A DNA stretch of 64,000 nucleotides, taken from assembly GCA_963786305.1 (NCBI GenBank), contig CAWAYL010000017.1, positions 124,001 to 188,000 of the forward strand, given 5' to 3'. The first letter of the stretch is position 1, and each line of letters starts with the position of its first letter. Below are positions 36,643 to 47,597 of this stretch, one piece after another. Position numbers and translations under genes: made by a program. This stretch comes from CAKZLS01 sp963786305 (GTDB taxonomy: Bacteria > Pseudomonadota > Alphaproteobacteria > Rhodospirillales > Defluviicoccaceae). The notes under the pieces are model-generated. The model searched no databases. It was not told where the DNA came from and was given only the letters and a program-made list of their open reading frames with translations.

Positions 36643-37089
36643 TTACCTCGGTGCGCCTGGGGCCCCCAGCATCGTGAAAGCCCGCTTTTCGAACGCCGTA
36701 ACCATGGTGCGGGCGGCCCGTGGCAACAGGTGGTCGATGGCGGCCTGCAGGGACGGCGCCGTCATTTCCCAGGTCAGCGCCACCGAGATCCGGCAGCCCG
36801 TGCCGATGGTGTCGAAATCCCAGCGGATGAAGAACTCCTCGAAGCGCTCGTCGTCGGACGTCACCTCGACATACTGCGGCCGGACCAGGTGCGTGCGGGT
36901 TTGAAACCGCTCCTTGATGCGGCCGAGGCCCACCTCCTGCTCGGTAAAATACCGGTCCCCCTCGCGGCGGTAGACGTTGGCGTCGCGCCACAGCGGCAGG
37001 AAGTCCGGATAGCTTTCCACGTCCGCGACCAGATCGAACACCTTGCTGCGGGGCGCCATGATGACGTGGCTCACGGCATAAACGGTCAT
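36643..37089 (-). CDS. COQ10/RatA-like START-domain ubiquinone-binding protein
   Basis: 148 residues of the polyketide cyclase/COQ10 type. The N-terminal strand AVSHVIMAPRSKVFDLVADVESYPDFLP is the family signature, with TSDDERFEEFFIRWDF and ALTWEMTAPSLQAAID following. Alphaproteobacterial members bind coenzyme Q and support respiratory electron flow. ATG 37089 with GGGAG upstream was chosen over a longer frame whose extra residues are low-complexity. It is divergent from the response regulator across 290 bases. Confidence 0.85.
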   Translation of the reverse strand: MTVYAVSHVIMAPRSKVFDLVADVESYPDFLPLWRDANVYRREGDRYFTEQEVGLGRIKERFQTRTHLVRPQYVEVTSDDERFEEFFIRWDFDTIGTGCRISVALTWEMTAPSLQAAIDHLLPRAARTMVTAFEKRAFTMLGAPGAPR

Positions 37090-37232
37090 GGCTCCCGACC
37101 CACCGATTTTGCGGAGCAACGGCGGCGCCGCCGCTCCTTCTCCTGTTCCTCGCGCTCCTCCGAACGCTAGCCGCTTTCGCTTTCCAGTGGAAGAGCCAAC
37201 CGCCACGCGACGGCCCGCGGACATCCGGCGCC

Positions 37233-37262
37233 GGTCAGACCCCGGTCAGACCCCGGCCAGAC
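37233..37262. repeat. 11-bp tandem repeat
   Basis: GGTCAGACCCC occurs twice head to tail (37233-37243 and 37244-37254), followed by a partial third copy GGCCAGAC. It lies in the divergent spacer between the COQ10-like gene and the response regulator, about 120 bases before the latter. It may be a binding site or simply slippage. Confidence 0.6.
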
Positions 37263-37379
37263 GATCGACCGATGAACCAAACGGCGGCAAATGTGTTATC
37301 CCAACGGCCGCCGATGATAACCGATCATAAGAAGCGTTTGGGAGGTCCGAACCGGCCGAGATAACAGTTAGGAAAAAAC

Positions 37380-37742
37380 GTGCCCGAAGACGTGCCGCGC
37401 ATCCTCGTTGTTGAGGACAATTTTCTCGTTGCCATGGATGAGCAGCTCATGGTGGAGCAGTGCGGCTGCATTGCCGTCGGCCCGGTCAGCAGTGTCGGCG
37501 AAGCATTGGAACTTATTCGCCAGACCGTACTGGACGGCGCCGTCCTCGACGTCAATCTCGGCGACTGCCGCGTTTGGCCGGTGGCGGAGTTGTTGCAGGA
37601 GCGGGGCGTGCCATTCGTTCTCGCGACCGGCTACGACAAGGAGGAGGTTCCCGCCCACCTGGGGCCTCGTCCGATCCTGACCAAGCCGGTGCTCAAGCAT
37701 GGTCTCGACGCAGCGTTGAGAATGCTGGGTGTGATCCGGTAG
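37380..37742 (+). CDS. Single-domain response regulator
   Basis: 120 residues, a receiver domain with no output domain. The fold starts RILVVEDNFLVAMDEQL (acidic pocket ED). The phospho-acceptor Asp is in GAVLDVNLGD (near 57), then FVLATGYDKE (Thr) and ILTKPVLKHGL (Lys, followed by the cis-Pro). The start is GTG 37380 with AGGA seven bases upstream. It converges on a CheB-CheR-HWE kinase gene ending 23 bases away. Single-domain receivers next to HWE kinases are frequent in alphaproteobacteria, so it is the likely phosphate acceptor of that kinase. Confidence 0.9.
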   Translation: MPEDVPRILVVEDNFLVAMDEQLMVEQCGCIAVGPVSSVGEALELIRQTVLDGAVLDVNLGDCRVWPVAELLQERGVPFVLATGYDKEEVPAHLGPRPILTKPVLKHGLDAALRMLGVIR

Positions 37743-37765
37743 AGCCGTACACCCGACCGTTGGTA

Positions 37766-40700
37766 TTACTGCCGCTCCGGGCGGGCGACCTTGTCCCCCG
37801 GCAGCACGAATTGGCACCGGAAGCCTTCGGGAGCGAACTCCGGCGCGCACCCGCCGCCGAATTCGTACTCGATGCTGTTGCGAATAAAGCGCAGCCCGAA
37901 GCCAGGCTTCTCGGGTGCCTTCGCCGCGGGCCCGTCATGCTCGGTCCACTCCACTTTCACCGATCCCCGGTCGCTTTGCACCAACTCCCAGTTTAGCGAA
38001 ACCGACCCATCGGGCGTGGACCAGGCGCCGTATTTTGCCGCGTTTGTCGCCATCTCGTGCAGCACGATCCCCATGCTCACCGTCACCTCGGGACGCAGCT
38101 CGACGGGCGGGCCGGAAAGCGAAAGACGCGGGGAGGGCGTCTGACCGAACGGCGCCAGCACGGTCTGTGCGAGCTGCCGCAGATCGCCATGCTTCCAGGC
38201 ATTGTCCGAAAGCAGATTGTGCGCCACGACCATGGCCTGAAATCCGCCCCTCCACGATCGTCGAAAACTCGCGGACCGACGATGCGCCCGGCTGGCTCTG
38301 GCGCATGATGGCCTGAACGGCGGCGAGGGAGTTCTTCACCCGGTGGTTCAGCTCGGAGACCATGGACGAGAGATGGTGTTCCGCTTTCTTGCGCTGGGTG
38401 ATGTCGATAAAGGTCAGAACCGCGCCGCGCGCCTGTTCGTGCTCGTCGAGGTAGGGCATCAGCCGCATGATGTAGGTCCGCGGGTCCTCGCCGCCATTCG
38501 AACTCGACTTCGCGCTCGATGGGCTCGCCATCCGCCAGCACCTTGCCAACGTCGGCTTTCAGGGGTCCGAATTTCACCCGCCCCGCCAGCTCGTCGAGCG
38601 GCCGGCCGATGTCGTGGTCGCGCAGTCCGAACAGCGGCTTCGCCGGCGGCGTGAAATTCATGATGCGGTACGCTTCGTCGAGAAACAGCATGGCGATGCG
38701 GGTGGCGGCGAACAGGTTCTTCAGATCGTTGTTGGCGCGGCTGATTTCGTCGACGCGGCTGCTCAACTCGTTGTTGACGGTCCGCAGTTCCTCGTTGATC
38801 GACTGGAGCTCTTCCTTGGACGTCTCCAGTTCCTCGTTCGACGACTGCAGTTCCTCGTTGACCGAACTCAGTTCCTCGTTGGCGGCCTTGAGGTCTTCGT
38901 TCGACGACTCCAGCTCTTCCAGCGTACCCTGCAAACGCTCCTTGGTGGTGATCAGCTCCAGTTCCAGCGTCCGGGCCACGTCGTCGTCGCGGTCCCTTGC
39001 GGGTCGGTCGCTCGGCGCCGGCTTGACCGGAGAGCCCTCCTTGAACACCACGAGATACAACGGGTTTTCCGCCGTCGAGCCGGCGAACGGCTCCACCACC
39101 AGCGTCAGTTGACGCTGCTGCGCTCCCTCGCCGATGGTCAGGCCTTCGACCGTGTGGCGCTCGCCCGACGCCGTCGCCGCGGCGACGGCGGTCCGGATGT
39201 CGACGACGAGCCCGATGCGCGCCATCGCGCCGAGATTGGTGCGGGGGCGGCCGATCGGCAGCTCCAGATAGGCACCCGTGCGGGCCGACGCCTCGAGGAT
39301 ATCGTTCTGCGAGTCGATGATCACATAGGCCGGCGCGAACTCGCCGAGGATCCGATGCGCCGCCCGGGTGGACAACTGGTCGGCCGTGTCGAAAACCTTT
39401 TCCGGGCGCCGCACGGCGGCCTCGCGCCGGCCATTCTTGCCCGCGGCAATGGGAAACTCCGGCAGCCGCCCAACGTCGCCGATGCGCCGAAAAATGCGGT
39501 GGACGCGGTCGAAATCGCGAAACAGCGCCGTCGATTGGCTCGCATGCTCCGCCGGGCCGAGGAAGAGATAGCCATCCCGCCGCATGGCGTAATGGAAGAC
39601 CGGCATGAGACGGTGCTGCAGCTCGGGTGTCATGTAAATGAGCATGTTCCTGCACACCAGCAGGTCGATCCGGGAGAACGGCGGGTCCCTGAGCACGTTA
39701 TGGCGCGCGAACAGGCACATCTCGCGAAGCGGGCCGCGCACCACGTAGGTCCCGTCCTCCTTGTCGAAAAATCGTTCCAGGCGACCCGGCGACACGTCGG
39801 CGGCGATTCCATTGGAATAGCGCCCGAGCCGGGCGACATGCAGCGCGCCGTCGTCGATGTCGCTGCCGAAGATCTTGATCTCCGGCTTGCTGTTAAGCTC
39901 AAGACGCTGCTCCTCGAACATTATGGCGATGCTGTAGGCCTCCTCGCCCGTGGCGCAGCCGGGAATCCATACGCGAATGACGTCGTCTGAGGTCTTGTCG
40001 CCGAGCAGTTTCGCAACGACCTTCGTGGCCAGGGCCGCGAACGCTTCCGGATCCCGGAAAAACTGCGTGACGCCGATCAGCATGTCGCGAAACAGTAGCA
40101 TCGGCTCCTTGTTGCTGCTTTCGAGTCGCGCCAGGTACGCGCCCGGTGTCGTCACCCCCAACATCTGCATGCGGCGGAGAATACGGCGGTCGACGGTGCT
40201 GGATTTGTAACCGGAGAAATCGTGGCCGCTGCCGTGCCGAAGCAGATCGCAGGCTCGCGCGCGCTCCGCGTCCGTCAGCGTCTTCTCGACATCGGGCTCG
40301 GTTTTCCACGTCAGAAAGCGAACGAACGCCGCCGCCATCTCCTCGATCGGCAACTCGGTATCCACCAGGCCGGTGCGGATGGCGCTCAACAGCATGCTGT
40401 CGTATTCGGCCACGTCCAGGGTCTGCGTCACGGTGAAGCCGCCGGCCTCCTTGATCGCTTTCAGGCCAATGGTTCCGTCGGTACCCGCGCCGGACAGCAG
40501 GGCGCACCCCGTCCGGTTTCCCCGATCCTCGGCCAGCGACAGGAAAAAGGCGTCGATGCTGGATTGCCGCGCGGCGGGGTCGTGGTCGGCCACCGGCTTC
40601 AGCACCCCATCGCGGATCGTCATGACCCGGCCCGGCGCAATCAAATAGATGTGATTGGGCATGACCGCCGTCCGCTCGGTCACCTCGATGACGGGCAGGG

Positions 40701-40974
40701 CGGTCTTGCGCGCGAGAATCTGACGGAGCTGGCTTTCGCGGTCGGGCGCCATGTGCTGAATGAGCACCCAGGCGATACCGGCGTCCGTGGGCACATGGGC
40801 GACGAAGGTCTGATACGCCTTGACACCGCCGGCCGATGCGCCGAGGCCGACCACCGGCGTGACGTGCCCGCCGTCTTTCGTGTCCTCGTTTCCCGGCGCG
40901 TTGCGACCGAGGCGTTGCTCTTCGCCGACTCTGTTTCGCCGACCCCATGATGCCCCTCTCGCTGTCTTTAACAA
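37766..40974 (-). CDS. CheB-CheR-PAS-HWE histidine kinase fusion, two frameshifts
   Basis: About 1,065 residues. The CheB methylesterase part has VVGLGASAGGVKAYQTF (Ser), ALLSGAGTDGTIGLKAI and its own His/Asp (about 40-215). The CheR part has GVTQFFRDPEAF, IWIPGCATGEEAYSIAI-like SAM motif (VWIPGCATGEEAYS) and FDIIVCRN-like DLLVCRNMLIYM (about 260-480). A coiled coil of repeated ELxSSNEEL follows (about 690-780), then a PAS domain (ATRIAMLFLDEAYRIMNF). After breaks near 38490 and 38245 the kinase has SELNHRVKNSLAAVQAIM (phospho-His), then HNLLSDNAWKHGDL and HEMATNAAKYGAWS. The start is uncertain: TTG 40974 in frame, or ATG 40948 in another frame with GAGAGGGG upstream. Confidence 0.85.
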
Positions 40975-41112
40975 ATCGTAGGCACATTTCCGTGAAAAAG
41001 CGATCCCTGTTTCGCTTGCCGGCGCGGTCCGGCCGGCGCCGCGCGGTCGGCGGTGCGGCGCGAGGGTGTTGGCGGCGATGGCGTCGGCGTCGAGCCCGTC
41101 GCCGTTGCTCGT

Positions 41113-42402
41113 TTACCCGAGCGCTTGCGGTTTTGGCCCGCCGGTCGCCCAGTCGAGCAGTTCCACCGTGTGAACCACCGGCACGTCCGTGGCGCCGCCG
41201 ATGTGGGTGATGCAGCCGATGTTGCCGGCGGCGATGATCTCCGGCGCGGTGGCCTCCAGGTTGCTCGACCTTGCGCTGGCGGAGTTCGATCCGCCAGCTC
41301 CGGCTGGAGAATGCTATAGGTTCCCGCCGAGCCGCAGCAGATGTGCGATTCGGCGGGCTCGCGCACTTCGAACCCGGCGTGCGACAGCAACTGCTTGGAC
41401 TGGGTGCGCAAACCGAGGCCGTGCTGCATCGAGCATGCGATGTGATACGACACCACCTGGCCGGTGGCGACCGTCGGCTTGTCGAGCCCCAGCTTCAGCA
41501 GAACCTCGGAGATGTCCTTGCTGAGCTCCGAGATCCGCGCCGCCGGCCGCCCCCACCTCGGATCGTCGCGCAGCAGATGGCCGTAGTCCTTCAGCGAAAC
41601 GCCGCACCCCGAAGCGTTGAACACCACGGCGTCGAGGCCGCTTCGGTTCAGCTCCCGCGTCCAGGCGGCCACATTGGCCCGCGCCGCCGCGCGCGACGCC
41701 TTTTCGTGGCCCATGTGATGGACGACGGCGCCGCAGCAGCCGGCGCCCTTGGCCACCACCACTTCGCAGCCGTGGCGGGTCAGAAGCCGGACGGTGGCCT
41801 CGTTGATCTCCGGGCGCAGCACCGGCTGGGCGCAGCCGCTCAACAGCGCCACCCGCATGCGCCGCTTGCCCTCGGCGGGGAACACCTGCGGCTTGTCCAC
41901 CGGCGACGCTTTGGCGAGCTTGGCCGGCGCCATGCCCACCATGCCCTTCAACCGCCCGGGCATGAAACGCTGGAACGGCCGGCCGAGCCAGCCGCCGATG
42001 AGCGACAGTCGGAACACGGTCGGATTGGGAACGACGGTCGCCAGCAGGCGGCGCAGCATGCCGTTCCGGCAGCGGCCGGGTGTAGGTCTTCTCGATGTGG
42101 ACGCGGGCGCGGTCCACCAGATGGGCGTAGTGCACGCCCGACGGGCAGGTGGTCATGCACGAAAGACAGGTGAGACAGCGGTCCAGATGCTTGACCACGC
42201 CCGGCGTCGCCGGCTTGCCGGACTCCAGCATGGTCTTGGCGAGGTAGATGCGTCCCCGGGGGCTGTCCAGTTCGTCGCCGAGCAGCAGATAGGTGGGGCA
42301 GGTGGCGAGGCACATGCCGCAGTGCACGCAGGTGCGCAGGATGTCGTTGGCTTCCTGGACGGAGGCGTCGGCGAGTTGGGCGTCGGTGAACTGTGTCCGC
42401 AT
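41113..42402 (-). CDS. glcF: Glycolate oxidase iron-sulfur subunit, frameshifted
   Basis: About 430 residues. Two 4Fe-4S motifs, CVHCGMCLATCP and CLTCLSCMTTCP, lie in the first 100 residues. Then come two CCG-type cysteine-rich domains (GCAQPVLRPEINEATVRLL with AGCCGAVVHHMGHEKAS, and SGCGVSLKDYGHLLRDD with ESHICCGSAGTY). Breaks near 42065, 41280 and 41255 are needed; the true end reads HTVELLDWATGGPKP and stops at 41113. It passes electrons from GlcD/GlcE to the quinone pool. It follows glcE on the same strand, but a 264-bp repeat element separates them. Confidence 0.92.
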
Positions 42403-42406
42403 GATC

Positions 42407-42676
42407 CTAGTGGTCCCGATCTAACATATGGTACCCATACGATCGCGTTTCGCACTCCCTCGGCAGGAGGGCGCGCGCCGGCGATGGGGATCCATCGTCA
42501 AGGGCGTCGGACGCCCCGAGGGAGTGCGAGACGCGACCCTCCGGGCGGCCTTCCGAGCCCCCCGGTGTCGTTGCGCGGCGCTTGTGATGCGACAGCATCA
42601 CGCCGCGCCACGCGCCTAACCAGCAAAACTCGGAACACCGTCGTATGGGTACCATATGTTGGATCCGGACCACTAG
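42407..42676. repeat. Structured inverted-repeat element, copy A
   Basis: A 264-bp element (42410-42673) flanked by TA on both sides, within CTAG at each end. The outer arms 42407-42442 and 42641-42676 are complementary at 34 of 36 positions. Inside lies a 20-bp stem (42444-42463 with 42516-42535, one G-T pair). It encloses a small hairpin CGATGG-GGAT-CCATCG (42482-42497). A second hairpin at 42573-42608 has stems GCGCGGC/GCCGCGC and GTGATGC/GCATCAC. It shares two exact blocks with copy B at 45.8 kb, 14 and 19 bases long. No protein is encoded. It contains the glcE stop codon at its edge. Confidence 0.85.
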
Positions 42677-43913
42677 ATGCCCTCGTACATGCGGCCGGGG
42701 TTGAGCACCCGCGCGGGATCGAACCCGTCCTTGACCCGCCGCGTCAGCGCCGCCAGCGGAGCCGGTTGCGGCTGGAACACCGGCACGCGGGCCCGCACCT
42801 CGGGCTCGGCGCGGATCAAGGTGGCGTGCCCGCCGCTCCGGGCGAGCGCTTCTCGGACCCTTGCGTGGCGGGCGTCCGGCGCCGGCGGAAGGCTCACCCA
42901 TATCAAGCCGCCGCCCCAATCGAAGAAGCTCTGGCCGTCCGTGCCCGACAGGATCTCCCGGGCAACGGCGGCGCCGGCGGTGGGCGGAACCGAGAGCTTC
43001 CAGATCTGGCGTTCGCTGTCGCCGACGAAAAAGCCGACGTCGCGCACCTCCCGCCAGAACGCCAGCGAGTGGTTCTTGCCGAGCTCCTCGATCACCCCGA
43101 AGGGCGCCAGCAGATCGCGGATGCGCGCCGCACCGGAACGCCACCGAGGGCGCCGGCCCCTCGATGCGGATGGCGGTGACCGCGCCGCCCGCGGTCGCGA
43201 CGGGCGAGGTTTTGGAAAGAACCGCCACGTTGCCCGGCAGATGCGCCGCGCCGGACACCTCGTAAGGCGTCTGGAGGGCCTGGGTCAGGGCGCGGAAGCC
43301 GTCGTCGTCCCCGCATCCGAGCACCAGAACCGTCCGGGTTTCCTCGGGCGTCGGCAGAACGCGGACGCTGACCTCGGTCATCACCGCCAGGGTTCCGAAC
43401 GAGCCGGCGATCAGCTTCGACAGGTCGAAACCGGTTACGTTCTTGATCACCCGGCCGCCCGACTTGAACGGCTCGCCCCGGCCGCTGACCGCGTGGAAAC
43501 CGAGAAGATTGTCGCGGGCCGCTCCGAACCGGATCCGCCGGGGGCCCGCGAGATTGCACGCGACGATGCCGCCGAGCGTGCCGCCGTTGTGCCCGAACCG
43601 CTTTCCCGGCACGCCCAGCAGCGGCCCGAGATTTCCCGGCTCGAAGGCCAGTTGCTGGTTCTTCTTGGCCAGCGCCCTTTCGATCTTGGGCATCGGCGTC
43701 GCCGCGCCGGCCGTCAACACCAGTTCCTCCGGCTCGTAGAGCGAAATGTCGGAGAACGAACCGCATGTCCAGGCGGTTGGCGATCTCGACGGACCGGCCG
43801 ATGGCCGATTTCGTGGCGCCGGCAACGACGTCGAGGGGTTGTTTGCCGGCAACCGCCCATTTTACGGCGTCGGCCACTTGTTCGAGGGTATCGGGTCGAA
43901 AATTTTCAGTCAT
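42673..43913 (-). CDS. glcE: Glycolate oxidase FAD-binding subunit GlcE, two frameshifts
   Basis: About 413 residues. The N-terminus FRPDTLEQVADAVKWAVAG starts at ATG 43913. A break near 43765 leads to the FAD-binding PCMH part with EPGNLGPLLGVPGKRFGHN and GTLGGIVACNLAGPRRI, then VIKNVTGFDLSKLIAGSFG. A second break near 43130 leads to the C-terminal part ending GFDPARVLNPGRMYEGI. It works with GlcD and GlcF in oxidation of glycolate to glyoxylate at the membrane. It starts 53 bases after glcD. Its stop codon falls at the junction with repeat copy A. Confidence 0.92.
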
Positions 43914-43966
43914 CGGCGCCTTTTCATGTCGGACGGAGCACTGTCGATCAGGGTGGTCCCGTGGCA

Positions 43967-45454
43967 TCAGAACCTCGGGATATCCGGGAACTTGAGCTTT
44001 CCCTGGTGGACATGCATCCGGCCCAGTTCGGCGCAGCGATGCAGCGTGGGATAGACCTTGCCGGGGTTCAACAGCCCCTCGGCGTCGAAGGCGCATTTGA
44101 GGCGTTGCTGCTGTTTCATGTCGTCTTCGGTGAACATTTCACCCATAAGGTCGCGTTTCTCCACGCCGACGCCGTGTTCGCCGGTCAGCACGCCGCCCAC
44201 CTTCACGCACAGCCGGAGGATCTCGCCGCCGAATTCCTCGGCCTTTTCCAGCTCGCCCGGAGCGTTGGCGTCGTAGAGAATCAACGGATGCAGGTTGCCG
44301 TCGCCGGCATGAAACACGTTGGCGCAGCGCAGGCCGAACCGTTCGGACATCGCGGCGATGCCGTCCAGCACCTCGGGCATGCGGTTGCGGGGAATGGTGC
44401 CGTCCATGCACAGATAGTCGGGCGATATCCGGCCCATCGCGCCGAAGGCGGCCTTGCGCCCGGCCCAGAAGGCCTGACGCTCGTCTTCGTTCTGGCTGAT
44501 CCGCACCGACACCGCGCCGACCTTGCGGGCGATGCCGTCAACCTGCTCGATCAGGTGCGTGACCTCGGCTTCCGGACCGTCCAGCTCGACAATCAGCAAC
44601 GCCTCCACGTCGAGCGGGTAACCGGCGTGGACGAAATCCTCGGTGGCCTGGATCGCGGGCTTGTCCATCATTTCCATGCCGCCGGGAATGATCCCGGCGC
44701 CGATGACGTCGGCGACGCACTGACCGGCGGCGCTGGCGGACTGAAAGCCGATGAGCAGCGCGCGGGCGGTTTCCGGCGCGCGCAGGATGCGGACGGTGAC
44801 CTCGGTGATGACGCCGAGCAGGCCTTCCGATCCGGTGATGACGCCGAGCAGATCGTAGCCGCCGCTATCCAGTTCCTTGCCGCCGAGACGCACCACATCC
44901 CCGTTCATCAGCACCATCTCGGCGCCGAGCACGTTGTTGGTGGTCAGTCCGTATTTCAGGCAGTGCACGCCGCCGGCGTTCTCGGCGACATTGCCGCCGA
45001 TGGTGCAAGCGATCTGGCTCGAGGGATCGGGCGCGTAGTAAAAACCGCGGTGCGACACGGCGCCGGTGATGGCGAGATTGGTGACACCCGGCTGCACCAC
45101 GGCGCAGCGGTTGCCGAAATCCACCTCGAGGACGCGATTGAACTTGCCGAGCCCGAGAATGATGCCGTCGGCGAGCGGCAGCGCGCCGCCGGAAAGCGAC
45201 GTTCCGGCACCGCGCGGGACCACCTTGACGCCGTTGTCGTGGCAATAGCGCAGCACGCCCGATACCTGCTCGGTGGTTTCCGGCAACACCACGATCAGGG
45301 GGATCTGCTGGTACGCGGTCAGACCGTCGGACTCGTAGACGCGCAGTTCGTCCGGGTCGACGATCACGCCTTCCCCCGGAACGATGGCGCTCAGACCCTT
45401 GGCGATCTGCATGCGCCGAGAGATCACGTCCGCGTTGGGCTCCGGCATGTGCAT
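43967..45454 (-). CDS. glcD: Glycolate oxidase subunit GlcD
   Basis: 495 residues, intact FAD-linked oxidase. The PCMH-type FAD domain includes VVPRGAGTSLSGGALPLADG and APDPSSQIACTIGGNVAEN, with GVHCLKYGLTTNNVLG. The C-terminal oxidase domain holds NVFHAGDGNLHPLILYD and the GGVLTGEHGVGVEKRDLM signature with its active-site residues. First gene of the glcDEF operon. Two in-frame ATGs (45454 and 45448) are possible starts. D-lactate dehydrogenases are related, but the adjacent E and F subunits make glycolate oxidase the better name. Confidence 0.96.
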   Translation of the reverse strand: MHMPEPNADVISRRMQIAKGLSAIVPGEGVIVDPDELRVYESDGLTAYQQIPLIVVLPETTEQVSGVLRYCHDNGVKVVPRGAGTSLSGGALPLADGIILGLGKFNRVLEVDFGNRCAVVQPGVTNLAITGAVSHRGFYYAPDPSSQIACTIGGNVAENAGGVHCLKYGLTTNNVLGAEMVLMNGDVVRLGGKELDSGGYDLLGVITGSEGLLGVITEVTVRILRAPETARALLIGFQSASAAGQCVADVIGAGIIPGGMEMMDKPAIQATEDFVHAGYPLDVEALLIVELDGPEAEVTHLIEQVDGIARKVGAVSVRISQNEDERQAFWAGRKAAFGAMGRISPDYLCMDGTIPRNRMPEVLDGIAAMSERFGLRCANVFHAGDGNLHPLILYDANAPGELEKAEEFGGEILRLCVKVGGVLTGEHGVGVEKRDLMGEMFTEDDMKQQQRLKCAFDAEGLLNPGKVYPTLHRCAELGRMHVHQGKLKFPDIPRF

Positions 45455-45628
45455 CCGACAACTCCCGTAACCGAAAAATCGATGCCGGCCGAAGAAGGCC
45501 GGTTGATCTCAATTTAAGGATACGGGGAGCGGAACAAAAGCCAAACCAAAAAAACGCAACAAACACGCCGTCTTGGCACGGAAAACCGCCACAAGCGAGT
45601 CGGCTTCGGCGCGAATTTCCGGGTCGGG

Positions 45629-45754
45629 TCAGCCCTGGCGGGTCTTGAAGCGGGGGTGGCGTTTGTTGATCACGTAGAGCCGCCGCTTGCGCCGCACCAC
45701 GACGCAATCGCGCTGGCGGGTCTTCGCCGACCGAATGGAGTGTCTTACTTTCAT
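45629..45754 (-). CDS. rpmJ: 50S ribosomal protein L36, zinc-less type
   Basis: A 41-residue basic protein, MKVRHSIRSAKTRQRDC then VVVRRKRRLYVINKRHPRF, ending KTRQG. This is the L36 variant with the zinc cysteines lost: only one Cys remains, at residue 17. Such 41-residue forms are the usual L36 in alphaproteobacteria. ATG 45754 has GGAAAA ten bases upstream. It stands alone between glcD and the second repeat element. Too short for most gene finders' default limits. Confidence 0.93.
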   Translation of the reverse strand: MKVRHSIRSAKTRQRDCVVVRRKRRLYVINKRHPRFKTRQG

Positions 45755-45840
45755 CGTCTTTTTCCGTCTATCGCTTGGTTGGCGCCCGGGCCGGCGGTTT
45801 GGCCCGGACGATACGGTTTCATCGGCGAACTGTCAATTTA

Positions 45841-46117
45841 TACCAATTCTCGCTGATAGGGACGCATTGTGATCGTGTTTCACGCTTCCTCGGCAGGAGG
45901 GACCGTTCTGGCGATGGGGACCCATCGTCAAGCGGTTTCGCCACCTTTGGAACCTGGGCCCCGAGGAAGCGCGAAACACGACCCTCCGGGCGGCCTTTCG
46001 GGGTTTCCGGGCAGCGTCGCGCGGCGCTTCTGATGCTCCCGCATCACGGCGCACCACGCTCCTTGCCGGAAATCCCGAAAGGCCGTCACAATGGGTTCCT
46101 ATCAACGAGAATTGGTA
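45841..46117. repeat. Structured inverted-repeat element, copy B
   Basis: A 273-bp element (45843-46115) flanked by TA on both sides. The outer arms 45841-45873 and 46085-46117 pair at 29 of 33 positions and have a sequence unrelated to the arms of copy A. The core repeats that of copy A: a 20-bp stem (45874-45893 with 45961-45980), the enclosed hairpin CGATGGGGACCCATCG (45912-45927), the block CGACCCTCCGGGCGGCCTT (45979-45997) and the hairpin TGATGC-TCCC-GCATCA (46031-46046). It lies between rpmJ and gatA and ends 17 bases after the gatA stop codon. Confidence 0.85.
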
Positions 46118-46133
46118 TTTGGACCGCGCTCGA

Positions 46134-47593
<1,460 letters not shown>

Positions 47594-47597
<4 letters not shown>

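Noticed and set aside
37233..37262. CRISPR-like repeat
   Set aside because: Only 2.7 direct 11-base units without spacers; a simple tandem repeat.
42677..45517. 946-codon plus-strand frame over glcE and glcD
   Set aside because: Mirror of two well-supported genes; no domain and low-complexity His/Arg/Gln content.
42407..46117. Composite transposon bounded by the two repeat elements
   Set aside because: The DNA between them is ordinary glcE, glcD and rpmJ, there is no transposase, and the outer arms of the two copies differ in sequence.
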